From positions 6,014,001 to 6,078,000 of the forward strand of contig NZ_CP008953.1 of NCBI RefSeq assembly GCF_000732925.1: a stretch of 64,000 nt of DNA. The letters are read 5' to 3'. The stretch is from Amycolatopsis japonica. Its GTDB lineage: Bacteria > Actinomycetota > Actinomycetes > Mycobacteriales > Pseudonocardiaceae. Both the position numbers and the translations under genes were made by a program. Below are positions 50,901 through 58,835 of the stretch, in pieces; the first letter of the stretch is position 1; every line of letters begins with the position of its first letter. The notes below the pieces were generated by a model. The model saw only the letters and a list, made by a program, of their open reading frames with translations, was not told the DNA's origin and did no database searches.

Positions 50901-50918
50901 TCACCGTACGGACGGTCG
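50901..50918. promoter_or_regulatory. TetR operator copy 1 (tetR promoter)
   Basis: TCACCGTACGGACGGTCG matches 16 of 18 positions of the palindrome TGACCGTACGGACGGTCA (reverse complement of copies 4 and 5). It lies between the tetR start and the aldehyde dehydrogenase stop; autoregulation is expected. Confidence 0.75.
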
Positions 50919-50949
50919 ATCCTGGCCAGTCTAGAAGACCGGCCAGGAT

Positions 50950-52395
50950 TCAGGGCAGGTAGATGGATTTGTATCGCTGGTACGCGGTCAGGCCTTCCGG
51001 GCCGAGTTCGCGGCCGAGGCCGCTGGCTTTGACGCCGCCGAACGGCGCACCGGGGTCCATGGTGAAGCCGTTGACGCCGATGGTGCCGGTGGCGACCTTG
51101 CGGGCGAGGGCGTGTCCGCGGTCGGTGTCGGCCGTCCAGACGGTGCCGCCGAGGCCGTAGTCGGAGTCGTTGGCGATGCGGATGGCGTCGTCGTCATCGG
51201 TGAAGGGGATGATCGCCAGCACCGGGCCGAAGATCTCGTCCCTGGCGATGGTGTGGTCGTTGGCGACGTCGGCGAAGATCGTCGGCTCGAGGTACCAGCC
51301 GCGGTCGAAGCCCGTGGGGCGGCGGCCTCCGGTGGTGATCCGGCCGCCTTCGGCCGTGCCTGTGGCGATGTAGGCCTCGACGCTGTCGCGTTGCTTCCGA
51401 CTGGCCAGCGGGCCGATCACGGTGGCCTTGTCCAGCGGGTCCCCGATCGGCAGGGACGAGGCCAGTGCGGTGAAGGCGTCGACCACTTCGTCGTAGCGGC
51501 TTCGCGGGGCGAGGATGCGGGTGCTGATGAAGCAGCTCTGTCCCTGGTTGAGCAGGCAGGAACTGAACATCCCCTTCATGCTCACTGTGAGGTCGGCGTC
51601 GTCGAGGATGATCCCGGCGGACTTGCCTCCCAGCTCGAGGGTCACCGGACGCAGCAGCCGTCCACACGTTTCCGCGATCGACCTGCCCGCTTCGGTGGAG
51701 CCGGTGAAGGCGATCTTGTCCACGCCGGGGTGGCGTACCAGGTGTGCTCCCGCTCCGCGGCCTGAGCCGGGCACGACGTTGAGTACGCCGGGCGGGAGGC
51801 CGGCGGCGATTGCGGCGTCGGCGATCAGGAGGGCGTCGAGCACCGTCTCCGAGGAGGGTTTGAGCACCACGGTGCATCCCGCGGCGAGGGAGGGGGCGAG
51901 TTTGAAGAAAGTCAGGGACTGGGGGAAGTTCCAGGGCACGATCGCCCCGACCACCCCGATCGGTTCCTTGCGGACGGCGGTGGTGCCGCTGACCAGGGAT
52001 GTCCGGAGCTCTTCGGGTGGCTGCTCGCGGATCAGGCCCGCGTAGTACCGCAGGAGGTTGGCCGGGACGAGCCCTTCGGTCTGCTGTGCGATGCGAATGG
52101 GCATGCCGTTCTGGCTGCTCACGTGCCGCACGATCTCACCGCTGCGGGCCGACAGTTCGGCGGCGAACCGTTCCAGGACTTCGGCCCGTGCCGCTGCTTC
52201 CCAGGATGACCAGCCGCGAGGGTCGTCGAAGGCGCGGCGGGCCGCGGCGACAGCGGCGTCGATGTCGGCTTCCACCCCGGCGGCGACGTGTCCGAGCAGT
52301 TCCTCGGTGCTCGCGGAATGGACCGCGATCCGCTGGGAGGTCGACGGCCGCGTCCAGCCACCGTCGATGAACAGGGCCTCGGCTTGGACTGTCAT
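50950..52395 (-). CDS. Aldehyde dehydrogenase (NAD(P)-dependent)
   Basis: A 481-residue enzyme of the ALDH superfamily: PWNFPQSLTFFKLAPSLAAG, cofactor loop FTGSTEAGRSIAE, general base Glu in VTLELGGKSAGIILDDAD, nucleophilic Cys in CLLNQGQSCFISTRI (near residue 285), and the late EIFGPVLAIIPF and PFGGVKASGLGRELG. It oxidises an aldehyde to the acid. Its ATG (52395) overlaps the stop of the upstream alcohol dehydrogenase, so the two act in series. The long in-frame extension to 53103 lies over that gene and is discarded. Expected substrate: the aldehyde made by that dehydrogenase. Confidence 0.94.
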   Translation of the reverse strand: MTVQAEALFIDGGWTRPSTSQRIAVHSASTEELLGHVAAGVEADIDAAVAAARRAFDDPRGWSSWEAAARAEVLERFAAELSARSGEIVRHVSSQNGMPIRIAQQTEGLVPANLLRYYAGLIREQPPEELRTSLVSGTTAVRKEPIGVVGAIVPWNFPQSLTFFKLAPSLAAGCTVVLKPSSETVLDALLIADAAIAAGLPPGVLNVVPGSGRGAGAHLVRHPGVDKIAFTGSTEAGRSIAETCGRLLRPVTLELGGKSAGIILDDADLTVSMKGMFSSCLLNQGQSCFISTRILAPRSRYDEVVDAFTALASSLPIGDPLDKATVIGPLASRKQRDSVEAYIATGTAEGGRITTGGRRPTGFDRGWYLEPTIFADVANDHTIARDEIFGPVLAIIPFTDDDDAIRIANDSDYGLGGTVWTADTDRGHALARKVATGTIGVNGFTMDPGAPFGGVKASGLGRELGPEGLTAYQRYKSIYLP

Positions 52396-53519
52396 CACAG
52401 CTCCTTGGTCGGGGTGGGCAACAGGACGGGTTTCACGACGGAACCGGCATGCATCGCGGCCTCCGCGTCGTTGATCTCGTCCAGGGGGAAGGTGGTGATG
52501 AGCTTGTCGAACGGGAACCGGCCCTGCCGCCACAGCGCGATGAGCCGCGGAATCAGCAGCTTGGGCACGGCGTCGCCTTCGAGGATTCCCTTGACGGTGC
52601 GGCCGAGCGCGAACTGATCGGGCCTGATCGCGAGCGCCCCGCGCTGCACTCCGAGCAGCCCGCACACTCCGCGCAGGCGGAGCACGTCGATCGCGGTGGT
52701 GATCACCGTGGGGACACCGGTGGTGTCCAAGGTGTACTCGAGACCGCCGCCCGTGAGTTTCTTCAGGTGCTGGGTCAGGTCCGGGGTCGTGGCGTCGACG
52801 ACGTGGGTGGCGCCCAGTTCTTCGGCGAGCCGCAACCGTTCCGGATTGAGATCGACCGCGACGATGGTCGTCGCCCCGGCGACGCGGGCGGCCATGATCG
52901 CGGAGAGCCCGACGGTTCCGGCGCCGAACACGGCCAGGCCGGTTCCGGGTCCGAGATCGAGGGAGTTGAAGACCGACCCGGCGCCGGTCAGGACACCGCA
53001 GGCCAGCGGGCCGAGCAGTTCCAGCGGCAGCGCCGGGTCGACCTTGATGGTGTTGCGCGCCGCGACGACGGCGTGTGTGGCGAAGGAGGACTGGCCGAAC
53101 CACCGGCCTTTGACGGCGTTGCCCTCGGCGTCGCGGGCCCCCGTCGAGCGGTCGGCACGCTTGCCCGACATGTTGCGGGGCCAGAACGACTCGCAGTACG
53201 CAGGCTGGGCGGCCAGGCAGTTCGCGCAGTCACCGCAGGAGTCGAAGGAGAGCACGACGTGGTCGCCGACCAGCGGGTCGGCGACGCCGTCACCGACGGC
53301 CTCCACCACTCCGGCGGCCTCGTGGCCGGCGATCACCGGTGGCTTCACGACCGGCGTGCGGGGCAGCAGGTCGGTGTGGCAGAGCCCGACCCCGGCGATC
53401 CGCACGACGACCTCGCCGCGGCCGGGGGCGTCCAGGACGACGTCTTCGAGCCGGAACGGCCCGTCCGGTGTGCGGAGCACGGCGGCGGTCGCTCGCACGG
53501 TGCCGGTCGTGATGGTCAT
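52395..53519 (-). CDS. Zinc-dependent alcohol dehydrogenase (MDR family)
   Basis: A 374-residue medium-chain dehydrogenase. Catalytic zinc ligands appear in AGVGLCHTDLLPRTP and GHEAAGVVEAVGDGV. The structural zinc loop has four Cys (SFDSCGDCANCLAAQPAYC). The Rossmann motif is LAVFGAGTVGLSAIMAARVA near residue 200. It resembles aryl-alcohol/benzyl alcohol dehydrogenases. An operator copy lies 53 bp upstream. It forms a two-gene operon with the aldehyde dehydrogenase for a two-step oxidation of a primary alcohol, such as one produced by the P450 at 61997. Confidence 0.93.
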   Translation of the reverse strand: MTITTGTVRATAAVLRTPDGPFRLEDVVLDAPGRGEVVVRIAGVGLCHTDLLPRTPVVKPPVIAGHEAAGVVEAVGDGVADPLVGDHVVLSFDSCGDCANCLAAQPAYCESFWPRNMSGKRADRSTGARDAEGNAVKGRWFGQSSFATHAVVAARNTIKVDPALPLELLGPLACGVLTGAGSVFNSLDLGPGTGLAVFGAGTVGLSAIMAARVAGATTIVAVDLNPERLRLAEELGATHVVDATTPDLTQHLKKLTGGGLEYTLDTTGVPTVITTAIDVLRLRGVCGLLGVQRGALAIRPDQFALGRTVKGILEGDAVPKLLIPRLIALWRQGRFPFDKLITTFPLDEINDAEAAMHAGSVVKPVLLPTPTKEL

Positions 53520-53571
53520 GGATACCCGTCTTCCTCGGTGAACGGCGGAGGTGTTCCCCCTCACTGTCTAC

Positions 53572-53589
53572 AGACCGTACGTGCGGTCA
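53572..53589. promoter_or_regulatory. TetR operator copy 2 (alcohol dehydrogenase promoter)
   Basis: AGACCGTACGTGCGGTCA, 15 of 18 positions shared with TGACCGTACGGACGGTCA. It lies between the lipase stop and the alcohol dehydrogenase start. Confidence 0.7.
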
Positions 53590-53602
53590 GTCAAGTTCTC
53601 CG

Positions 53603-54556
53603 CTACGGTCGGGTGTAGTCGGGCAGCTCGGGTTCGGCGGGCAGCTTCGGCTGAGTCAGGCCCAGGATGCCGCCGAGAGCGCTGCCGACCGTGGGAATGG
53701 CATCGGCGAGACCGAGCAGGTTCACGTTGGGCAGGAAGGGTTTCCAGCATCGGGCCTTGATGCGGCTCGCGACAGCGGGGCCGTCGTGGGTGAGGGCGTC
53801 GGCGGCGATCTGCCAGGCGACGTCGTCGGCGAGCATCGTGACGTGGTCGGCGAGGCGGCCGGGACAGAAGTCCTGGACGGTGAAGTTCGCCGCGCCGTCG
53901 AGCCGTCCCGCTTGCGGCGCCGGGGTGACGACCTCGTCGAACACGGTCTGGACGGTGGTGTAGGACGGCCCTGGAGGGAGGGGGTCACGGGTCATCCTGG
54001 TCAGCAGGTTCGAACCGATCCGGGCCTGCCAGGAAATCGCCGTGCAGGGGCCTGCGCAGACGAGGTTGCCGATCACGGTGCCGTGGAAGTCACCGGACAG
54101 TGCGACCACGTCGTCGACCTTGCCCGGCAGGTCGGGCCAGAACCGCAGGGACCACAGGATGTGCGTGCCGCCCTGGCTGTGGCCCAGGAGGGAAACCTTG
54201 CGGCCGCTCAGGTCGTGGACGTGGCGGATGGCGTGAACGAGGTACTCGTTGGCGACGGGAACGCTGATCAGCGCTCGTTCCGGCAGCGCCACCGCGCACA
54301 CCGGGACCCCCAGCGCGGGCAGGGCGCGTTCGTAGTTCCAGCTCCAGGACTCCCTCGGCGTCGAGCCGGTGCCGTGCACCAGCAGCACCGGGTTGGCCTT
54401 GGCGTCCTCGATGTCAGGGGTGCACGTGACGGCCGCGTCCATCGCGGCCTCCGGCGCCGCCAGCGGCGGGCCGGGGTCTTCGGCCGCCGCCGCGGGCACC
54501 CCGAAAAGGGTCATGGCCAGGACGGCGAACACCGCCGGGATCGTGCGAGCAACCAT
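53603..54556 (-). CDS. Secreted lipase/esterase (alpha/beta hydrolase, lipase class 2-like)
   Basis: A 317-residue exported hydrolase. The signal peptide spans residues 1 to about 24 (IPAVFAVLAMTLFGVPAAAA, cleavage after AAA). The oxyanion segment NPVLLVHGTGSTPRESW starts near residue 55 and the nucleophile elbow VSLLGHSQGGTH is near residue 143. A catalytic Asp and His are plausible downstream (LADHVTMLADD). Several cysteines suggest disulfides. It probably releases a fatty acid or alcohol substrate outside the cell. It is divergent from the acyl-CoA ligase with operator copy 3 between them, so it belongs to the same regulon. Confidence 0.88.
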   Translation of the reverse strand: MVARTIPAVFAVLAMTLFGVPAAAAEDPGPPLAAPEAAMDAAVTCTPDIEDAKANPVLLVHGTGSTPRESWSWNYERALPALGVPVCAVALPERALISVPVANEYLVHAIRHVHDLSGRKVSLLGHSQGGTHILWSLRFWPDLPGKVDDVVALSGDFHGTVIGNLVCAGPCTAISWQARIGSNLLTRMTRDPLPPGPSYTTVQTVFDEVVTPAPQAGRLDGAANFTVQDFCPGRLADHVTMLADDVAWQIAADALTHDGPAVASRIKARCWKPFLPNVNLLGLADAIPTVGSALGGILGLTQPKLPAEPELPDYTRP

Positions 54557-54636
54557 GGTGTCTCACCCATCTCGCGCTTCGTTGCGCGGTGAGGTCGGAG
54601 CACGTCGCAGCCTTCTGAACACCTCGGACGATGTAT

Positions 54637-54654
54637 TGACTGTACGTGCGGTCG
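54637..54654. promoter_or_regulatory. TetR operator copy 3 (divergent lipase/ligase promoter)
   Basis: TGACTGTACGTGCGGTCG, a variant of the same 18-bp palindrome, between divergently transcribed lipase (start 54556) and acyl-CoA ligase (start 54718); one site can control both. Confidence 0.7.
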
Positions 54655-54717
54655 GGCTCATAGTTGCTCAAAGTCAACGTCGACACAAGGCGGCCGTCGC
54701 GCCGATCTAGGAGAGCC

Positions 54718-56376
54718 ATGACCGAGCCCCTGACCTTTCCCGAGGCGTTCCAGCACACCGTCTCGGTCAAGCCGGACGCCGTCTCGCTGCGCACTTTGGA
54801 CGACAGCCCGGACCTCACCTGGCGCGCCTACGGAGAGGCGGTACGCCGCATCGCGGGCGGGCTCGCCGCGCTGGGTGTCCACCGTGGACAGACCGTCGCG
54901 ACGATGTTGACCAACCGCACCGAGTTCCATTTGAGCGAGACCGCCGCCTCTCATCTCGGAGCGACGACGTTCTCGATCTACAACACCAGCTCCCCGGAGC
55001 AGATCGGCTACCTGCTCGGCCACGCCGGCACGAGGGTGGTGATCTGTGAACGGCAGTTCGCCGGCCGGATCAGCGCGGCGGGCGGCCCGGTCGAGCATCT
55101 CCTGGTCGTCGACGACGGCGACCTCGACCGGCTGACACCCTCCCCCGGCTTCGACTTCGAGGCTTCCTGGCGTTCGGTGCGGCCGGATGACGTGCTCTGC
55201 CTGCTCTACACGTCGGGGACGACCGGGCCCCCGAAAGGCGTCGAGCACACCCACCGCGGCGCGCTCGCGCTGGCGAGGAGCTTCACCTCGTCTTTTCCGA
55301 TGGGCGACGACGACACGGAGATCTCGTATCTGCCCGCAGCCCACGCCGCGGACCGGTTCCTCAGCCATTACTTCGCCATGCGCTACGGCGTCGAAGTCAC
55401 TCCGGTCGCCGATCTGCGGCAACTACCCGCCGCGTTGGCCGCCGTGCACCCGACGACGTTCGCGGCGGTACCGCGGGTCTGGGAGAAGATCAAGCTGGGA
55501 CTGGAGATGCGGCTGCAAGCCGATCCCGGACTCGCCGCGGGCTTCCGGGCCGGTGAACCACGGGTACTGGCCGCCGTACGCGCCCAGTCCGGCTTGGACA
55601 AGCTTCGCTGGGCCCTGTCCGGCGCCGCCGCGATCCCGCCCGACGTCTACGCCTTCCTCGAACTTCTCGGAATTCCCGTCAGCGAGGCATGGGGCATGTC
55701 GGAGTGCGGCCTCGGCATCGGCTCGCCGCCCGCACAGGCTCGAGCGGGAACGATCGGTGCACCCCTGCCCGGACTCGAAACCCGCCTGACCGAGGACGGC
55801 GAACTCCTGGTGCGCGGGCCCTTCCTGATGAAGGGGTACCGCAACGACCCGGCCAAGACCGCCGAGACGATCGACCCGGAAGGCTGGTTGCACACCGGCG
55901 ACATCGTGACCGTCGCCGACGACGGTCACATCACGATCGTCGACCGCAAGAAGGAGCTGATCATCAACGCGAGCGGCAAGAACATGTCCCCCACCAACAT
56001 CGAGAACGCCATCAGCTCAGGCTCCCCGCTCATCGGCCCGATGATGGTGGTCGGTGACAACAAGCCCTACAACGTCGCACTGATCACCCTGGACCCCGAC
56101 GTCGCCGCGGCCTTCGGCGAGAAACTCGACCTCGAACCCGACCCCGCCGTCCTGGTCAAGGACGAGCGCATCCGGCACGCGGTCCAGGACGCGGTCGACA
56201 CCGGAAACGCGAAGCTCTCGCGAGTGGAGCAGGTCAAGCAGTTCACCCTGGTCCCGGCGTTCTGGGAACCCGGCGGCGACGAGATCACCCCGACGATGAA
56301 GGTCCGGCGCAAACCCATCGCCCAGAAGTACGCGACCGAGATCGCCGAGCTGTACACCCGGCGCGCGGACGGCTGA
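54718..56376 (+). CDS. Long-chain fatty acyl-CoA ligase (FadD-type AMP-forming)
   Basis: A 552-residue ANL-superfamily enzyme. The P-loop reads LLYTSGTTGPPKGVEHTHRG (near residue 160), A5 is GMSECGLGI, the hinge region GWLHTGDIVTVADDGHITIV and DRKKELIINASGKNMSPTNI, and the catalytic Lys lies near the end in ITPTMKVRRKPIAQKYA. The GKNMSPTNIE variant of the hinge and the ITPTMKxRR ending are typical of FadD15-like long-chain ligases. ATG at 54718 has TAGGAGAGCC. It activates the carboxylic acid produced by the dehydrogenases to its CoA ester. Confidence 0.93.
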   Translation: MTEPLTFPEAFQHTVSVKPDAVSLRTLDDSPDLTWRAYGEAVRRIAGGLAALGVHRGQTVATMLTNRTEFHLSETAASHLGATTFSIYNTSSPEQIGYLLGHAGTRVVICERQFAGRISAAGGPVEHLLVVDDGDLDRLTPSPGFDFEASWRSVRPDDVLCLLYTSGTTGPPKGVEHTHRGALALARSFTSSFPMGDDDTEISYLPAAHAADRFLSHYFAMRYGVEVTPVADLRQLPAALAAVHPTTFAAVPRVWEKIKLGLEMRLQADPGLAAGFRAGEPRVLAAVRAQSGLDKLRWALSGAAAIPPDVYAFLELLGIPVSEAWGMSECGLGIGSPPAQARAGTIGAPLPGLETRLTEDGELLVRGPFLMKGYRNDPAKTAETIDPEGWLHTGDIVTVADDGHITIVDRKKELIINASGKNMSPTNIENAISSGSPLIGPMMVVGDNKPYNVALITLDPDVAAAFGEKLDLEPDPAVLVKDERIRHAVQDAVDTGNAKLSRVEQVKQFTLVPAFWEPGGDEITPTMKVRRKPIAQKYATEIAELYTRRADG

Positions 56377-56417
56377 CCCACCCCGAAACGACGGGGGCAC
56401 GCTCTTGCCTTTTTAAC

Positions 56418-56435
56418 TGACCGTCCGTACGGTCA
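56418..56435. promoter_or_regulatory. TetR operator copy 4 (hydratase operon promoter)
   Basis: TGACCGTCCGTACGGTCA: perfect 7-bp arms around CCGT, 27 bp upstream of the start at 56463. Identical to copy 5. Confidence 0.8.
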
Positions 56436-56462
56436 TCATAGTATCTAGGCTGCGGAGGAGAC

Positions 56463-57266
56463 ATGGCAGACACCTTGCCCACCGACGAACCCCCGGCGAC
56501 CTTGCGCCGGATCGGGCACGTCGCGCTCATCACCTTGAACCGGCCCCAGGTGATGAACGCCGTCAACGCCGCGATGTCGGTGGCGGTGGAGGCCGCGGTC
56601 GACGAGTTCGCCGCCGACCCCGAGCTGCGTGTCGGTGTGCTGACCGGCGCGGGCCGCGCCTTCAGCGCCGGAGCGGACCTCAAGGAGGTCGCGGCCGGCC
56701 GTCCGCTCATCACCCGGGAGCAGCGCGAACGCGGCTTCGGCGGGTTCCTCAAGCGCCGGCTGGACAAACCGGTGATCGCCGCGGTCAACGGCTACGCGTT
56801 CGGCGGTGGCACGGAGCTCATGCTCGCCTGCGACCTGGCGGTGATGAGCGACAGCGCCGAGCTCGGGCTGCCCGAGGTCACCCGCGGCATCATCGCCGCG
56901 GGTGGGGGCCTGTTGCGGCTGGCCCGGCGCGTCCCGCTGGCGATCGCCCTGGAGGCCACCCTCACCGGCGCGCCGATCACGGCCGAGTCCGCGTTGCACT
57001 GGGGTCTGGTCAACCGGGTCGTTCCTCAGGAGAAGGTGCTCGACGAGGCTCTGGCGCTGGCGAACGTGATCGCGGCGAACGCGCCATTGGCGGTGCAGGC
57101 CAGCAAACGTGTCATTCACCAGATGCTCGCGCTCGGTTCGGACTGGGAGCCTGCCGCTTGGGAGCTGTCCGACGCCGAGGCGGTCACGGTCATGAAGACC
57201 GCCGACGCCAAGGAGGGGCCCCGCGCGTTCGCGGAGAAACGTAAGCCCAGCTGGGAAGGCCGGTGA
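56463..57266 (+). CDS. Enoyl-CoA hydratase/isomerase family protein
   Basis: A 267-residue crotonase-fold protein: RPQVMNAVNAAMSVAVEAAV, SAGADLKEVAAGRP as the first oxyanion loop, and NGYAFGGGTELMLACDLAVM then LPEVTRGIIAAGGGLLRLAR as the second. It is similar in layout to the hydratase at 1695 but clearly a different paralogue. ATG with GGAGGAGAC. It is the first gene of a six-gene run (hydratase, thiolase-like, DUF35, ligase, ferredoxin, reductase) and overlaps the next by 4 bp. It likely hydrates the unsaturated CoA ester so that the following aldolase-like pair can cleave it. Confidence 0.92.
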   Translation: MADTLPTDEPPATLRRIGHVALITLNRPQVMNAVNAAMSVAVEAAVDEFAADPELRVGVLTGAGRAFSAGADLKEVAAGRPLITREQRERGFGGFLKRRLDKPVIAAVNGYAFGGGTELMLACDLAVMSDSAELGLPEVTRGIIAAGGGLLRLARRVPLAIALEATLTGAPITAESALHWGLVNRVVPQEKVLDEALALANVIAANAPLAVQASKRVIHQMLALGSDWEPAAWELSDAEAVTVMKTADAKEGPRAFAEKRKPSWEGR

Positions 57267-58432
57267 CGCGCATGGGTGGGACGGCGATCGCCGGACTCGG
57301 TCTCACCGACGTCGGCAAGATCTATGACCGCAGCGCGACCGACCTGGCCGCCGAGGCCGTACGTCTGGCCGCCGTCGACGCCGGACTGGCGATGTCCGAA
57401 GTGGACGGGCTGCTCGTCACCCCCGGTGTGCGAGGAGCGCCGCGGTTGTCGCTGCAGAAAGTCCTCGGGTTGACCGACCTGTGCCTGCTCGCCGAGATCA
57501 GCGCGCTGGGCGCCGGTCCGGCGGTGATGATCGCCCACGCCGCGGCGGCGATCGAGCGTGGCGAGGCGACCGCCGTCGCCTGCGTGTTCGCCGACACGCC
57601 GCTCAAGCCGCAGGGTTCCGGCCGGGACGCGTTCGGCGGGTCCGGGCGTTCACTGCCGAAGGGTTTCGCCGGGTATCACGCGGGAATCGGGGCGGTGACC
57701 CCTAACCTGTTCTACGCCTTGGCCGCGCGCAGGCACTTCGAGACCTACGGCACGACCAGCGAACAGCTCGGCGCGATCGCCGTGGCCCAGCGCGCGTGGG
57801 CGGCGGACAACCCCGACGCTCAGCACCGCGCACCGCTGACACTGGCCGAACACCAGAACTCGCCGCTCATCGCCGACCCGCTGCGTCTGCTGGACTGCTG
57901 CCTGGTGTCCAACGGCGCCGCCGCGGTCATCGTCACCAGCGCCGGCCGCGCCCGCGACCTCGCCCAGCCCCCGGTCGGCGTCCTCGGCTGGGGTCAGGCA
58001 CATCCGGGGCGGGTGATGCACCGCGACTCACGCTTCGGCCTGCGCACGGGCGCCGCCGAGTCCGGGCCGCGGGCGCTGCGCATGGCCGGGGTCACCGTAG
58101 ACGACGTCGACCTCCTGCAGCTGTACGACTGCTACACCTACACCGTCCTGGTCACGCTCGAGGACTACGGCTTCTGCCCGAAAGGCGAGGGCGGGAAGTT
58201 CGTCGCCGACGGACGGCTCGCCCCCGGCGGTTCCCTGCCGTGCAACACCGGCGGCGGCCAGCTGTCGGCCTACTACCTGACCGGGTTCACCCCCATCGTC
58301 GAAGCCGTGATCCAGGGGCGCGGACAGGCCGGAGCACGCCAAGCCGCCCGGCGGGACGTGATCATGGTCAGCGGCAACGGCGGCATCCTCGAACACCACG
58401 CGACCCTGATCCTGAGCGGAGCGGGCCGATGA
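57263..58432 (+). CDS. Thiolase-like lipid-transfer/aldolase protein (Ltp2 type)
   Basis: A 389-residue thiolase-fold protein of the SCP-x/Ltp group (AGLGLTDVGKIYDRSATDLA, VDDVDLLQLYDCYTYTVLVT, LEDYGFCPKGEGGKFV). The thiolase nucleophile Cys is absent (EISALGAGPAVMIAH in its place), and the C-terminal catalytic His is replaced (CNTGGGQLSAYYLTG). Both changes are as in Ltp2, which works as a retro-aldolase with a DUF35 partner in steroid side-chain degradation. Its stop overlaps the DUF35 start by 4 bp, so a heteromeric complex is likely. It should cleave a 3-hydroxyacyl-CoA to a ketone or aldehyde plus acyl-CoA, though this is inferred. Confidence 0.85.
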   Translation: MTRMGGTAIAGLGLTDVGKIYDRSATDLAAEAVRLAAVDAGLAMSEVDGLLVTPGVRGAPRLSLQKVLGLTDLCLLAEISALGAGPAVMIAHAAAAIERGEATAVACVFADTPLKPQGSGRDAFGGSGRSLPKGFAGYHAGIGAVTPNLFYALAARRHFETYGTTSEQLGAIAVAQRAWAADNPDAQHRAPLTLAEHQNSPLIADPLRLLDCCLVSNGAAAVIVTSAGRARDLAQPPVGVLGWGQAHPGRVMHRDSRFGLRTGAAESGPRALRMAGVTVDDVDLLQLYDCYTYTVLVTLEDYGFCPKGEGGKFVADGRLAPGGSLPCNTGGGQLSAYYLTGFTPIVEAVIQGRGQAGARQAARRDVIMVSGNGGILEHHATLILSGAGR

Positions 58433-58830
58433 CCGAGCACGCCTGGCCTCCCATCACCCGTGACGCGAAGAGCGGCCCGTTCTTCGACGCCGCGGCACGG
58501 GACGAACTGCTGATCAAACACTGCGACCGCTGCGCGCAGGCGGCGGCACCGGATGCCGCCGTGTGCCCGGGCTGTGGCGGTATCGAACTGAGCTGGGTTC
58601 GCGCGGCGGGAACGGCGACGTTGGTGTCCTGGACCGTCGTGCACCGTGCACCCAACCGGGCCTACACCGACCTCGTTCCCTACACCGTCGGGATCGTCGA
58701 ACTCACCGAAGGCCCCTGGCTCCACACACGGGTGGACACCGCCACGCCGTCGGCCGGGATGCCCCTGCGCGCCGGGTTCGTGCACGCCGACGGCAGCGAA
58801 AGCCATCCGATCTTCACCGCGGGAGTGTGA
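58429..58830 (+). CDS. DUF35 zinc-ribbon/OB-fold protein, partner of the thiolase-like enzyme
   Basis: A 133-residue protein. The N-terminal rubredoxin-like zinc ribbon has HCDRC and VCPGC pairs at residues 31-35 and 45-49. A C-terminal OB fold follows (VRAAGTATLVSWTVVHRAPN, YTVGIVELTEGPWLHTRVD). DUF35 proteins form obligate complexes with Ltp/thiolase partners and help to bind acyl-CoA; in steroid degraders the Ltp2-ChsH2(DUF35) pair is an aldolase. The ATG overlaps the preceding stop (ATGA). The longer in-frame reading upstream is antisense-like shadow. Confidence 0.9.
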   Translation: MTEHAWPPITRDAKSGPFFDAAARDELLIKHCDRCAQAAAPDAAVCPGCGGIELSWVRAAGTATLVSWTVVHRAPNRAYTDLVPYTVGIVELTEGPWLHTRVDTATPSAGMPLRAGFVHADGSESHPIFTAGV

Positions 58831-58835
58831 TTCCG

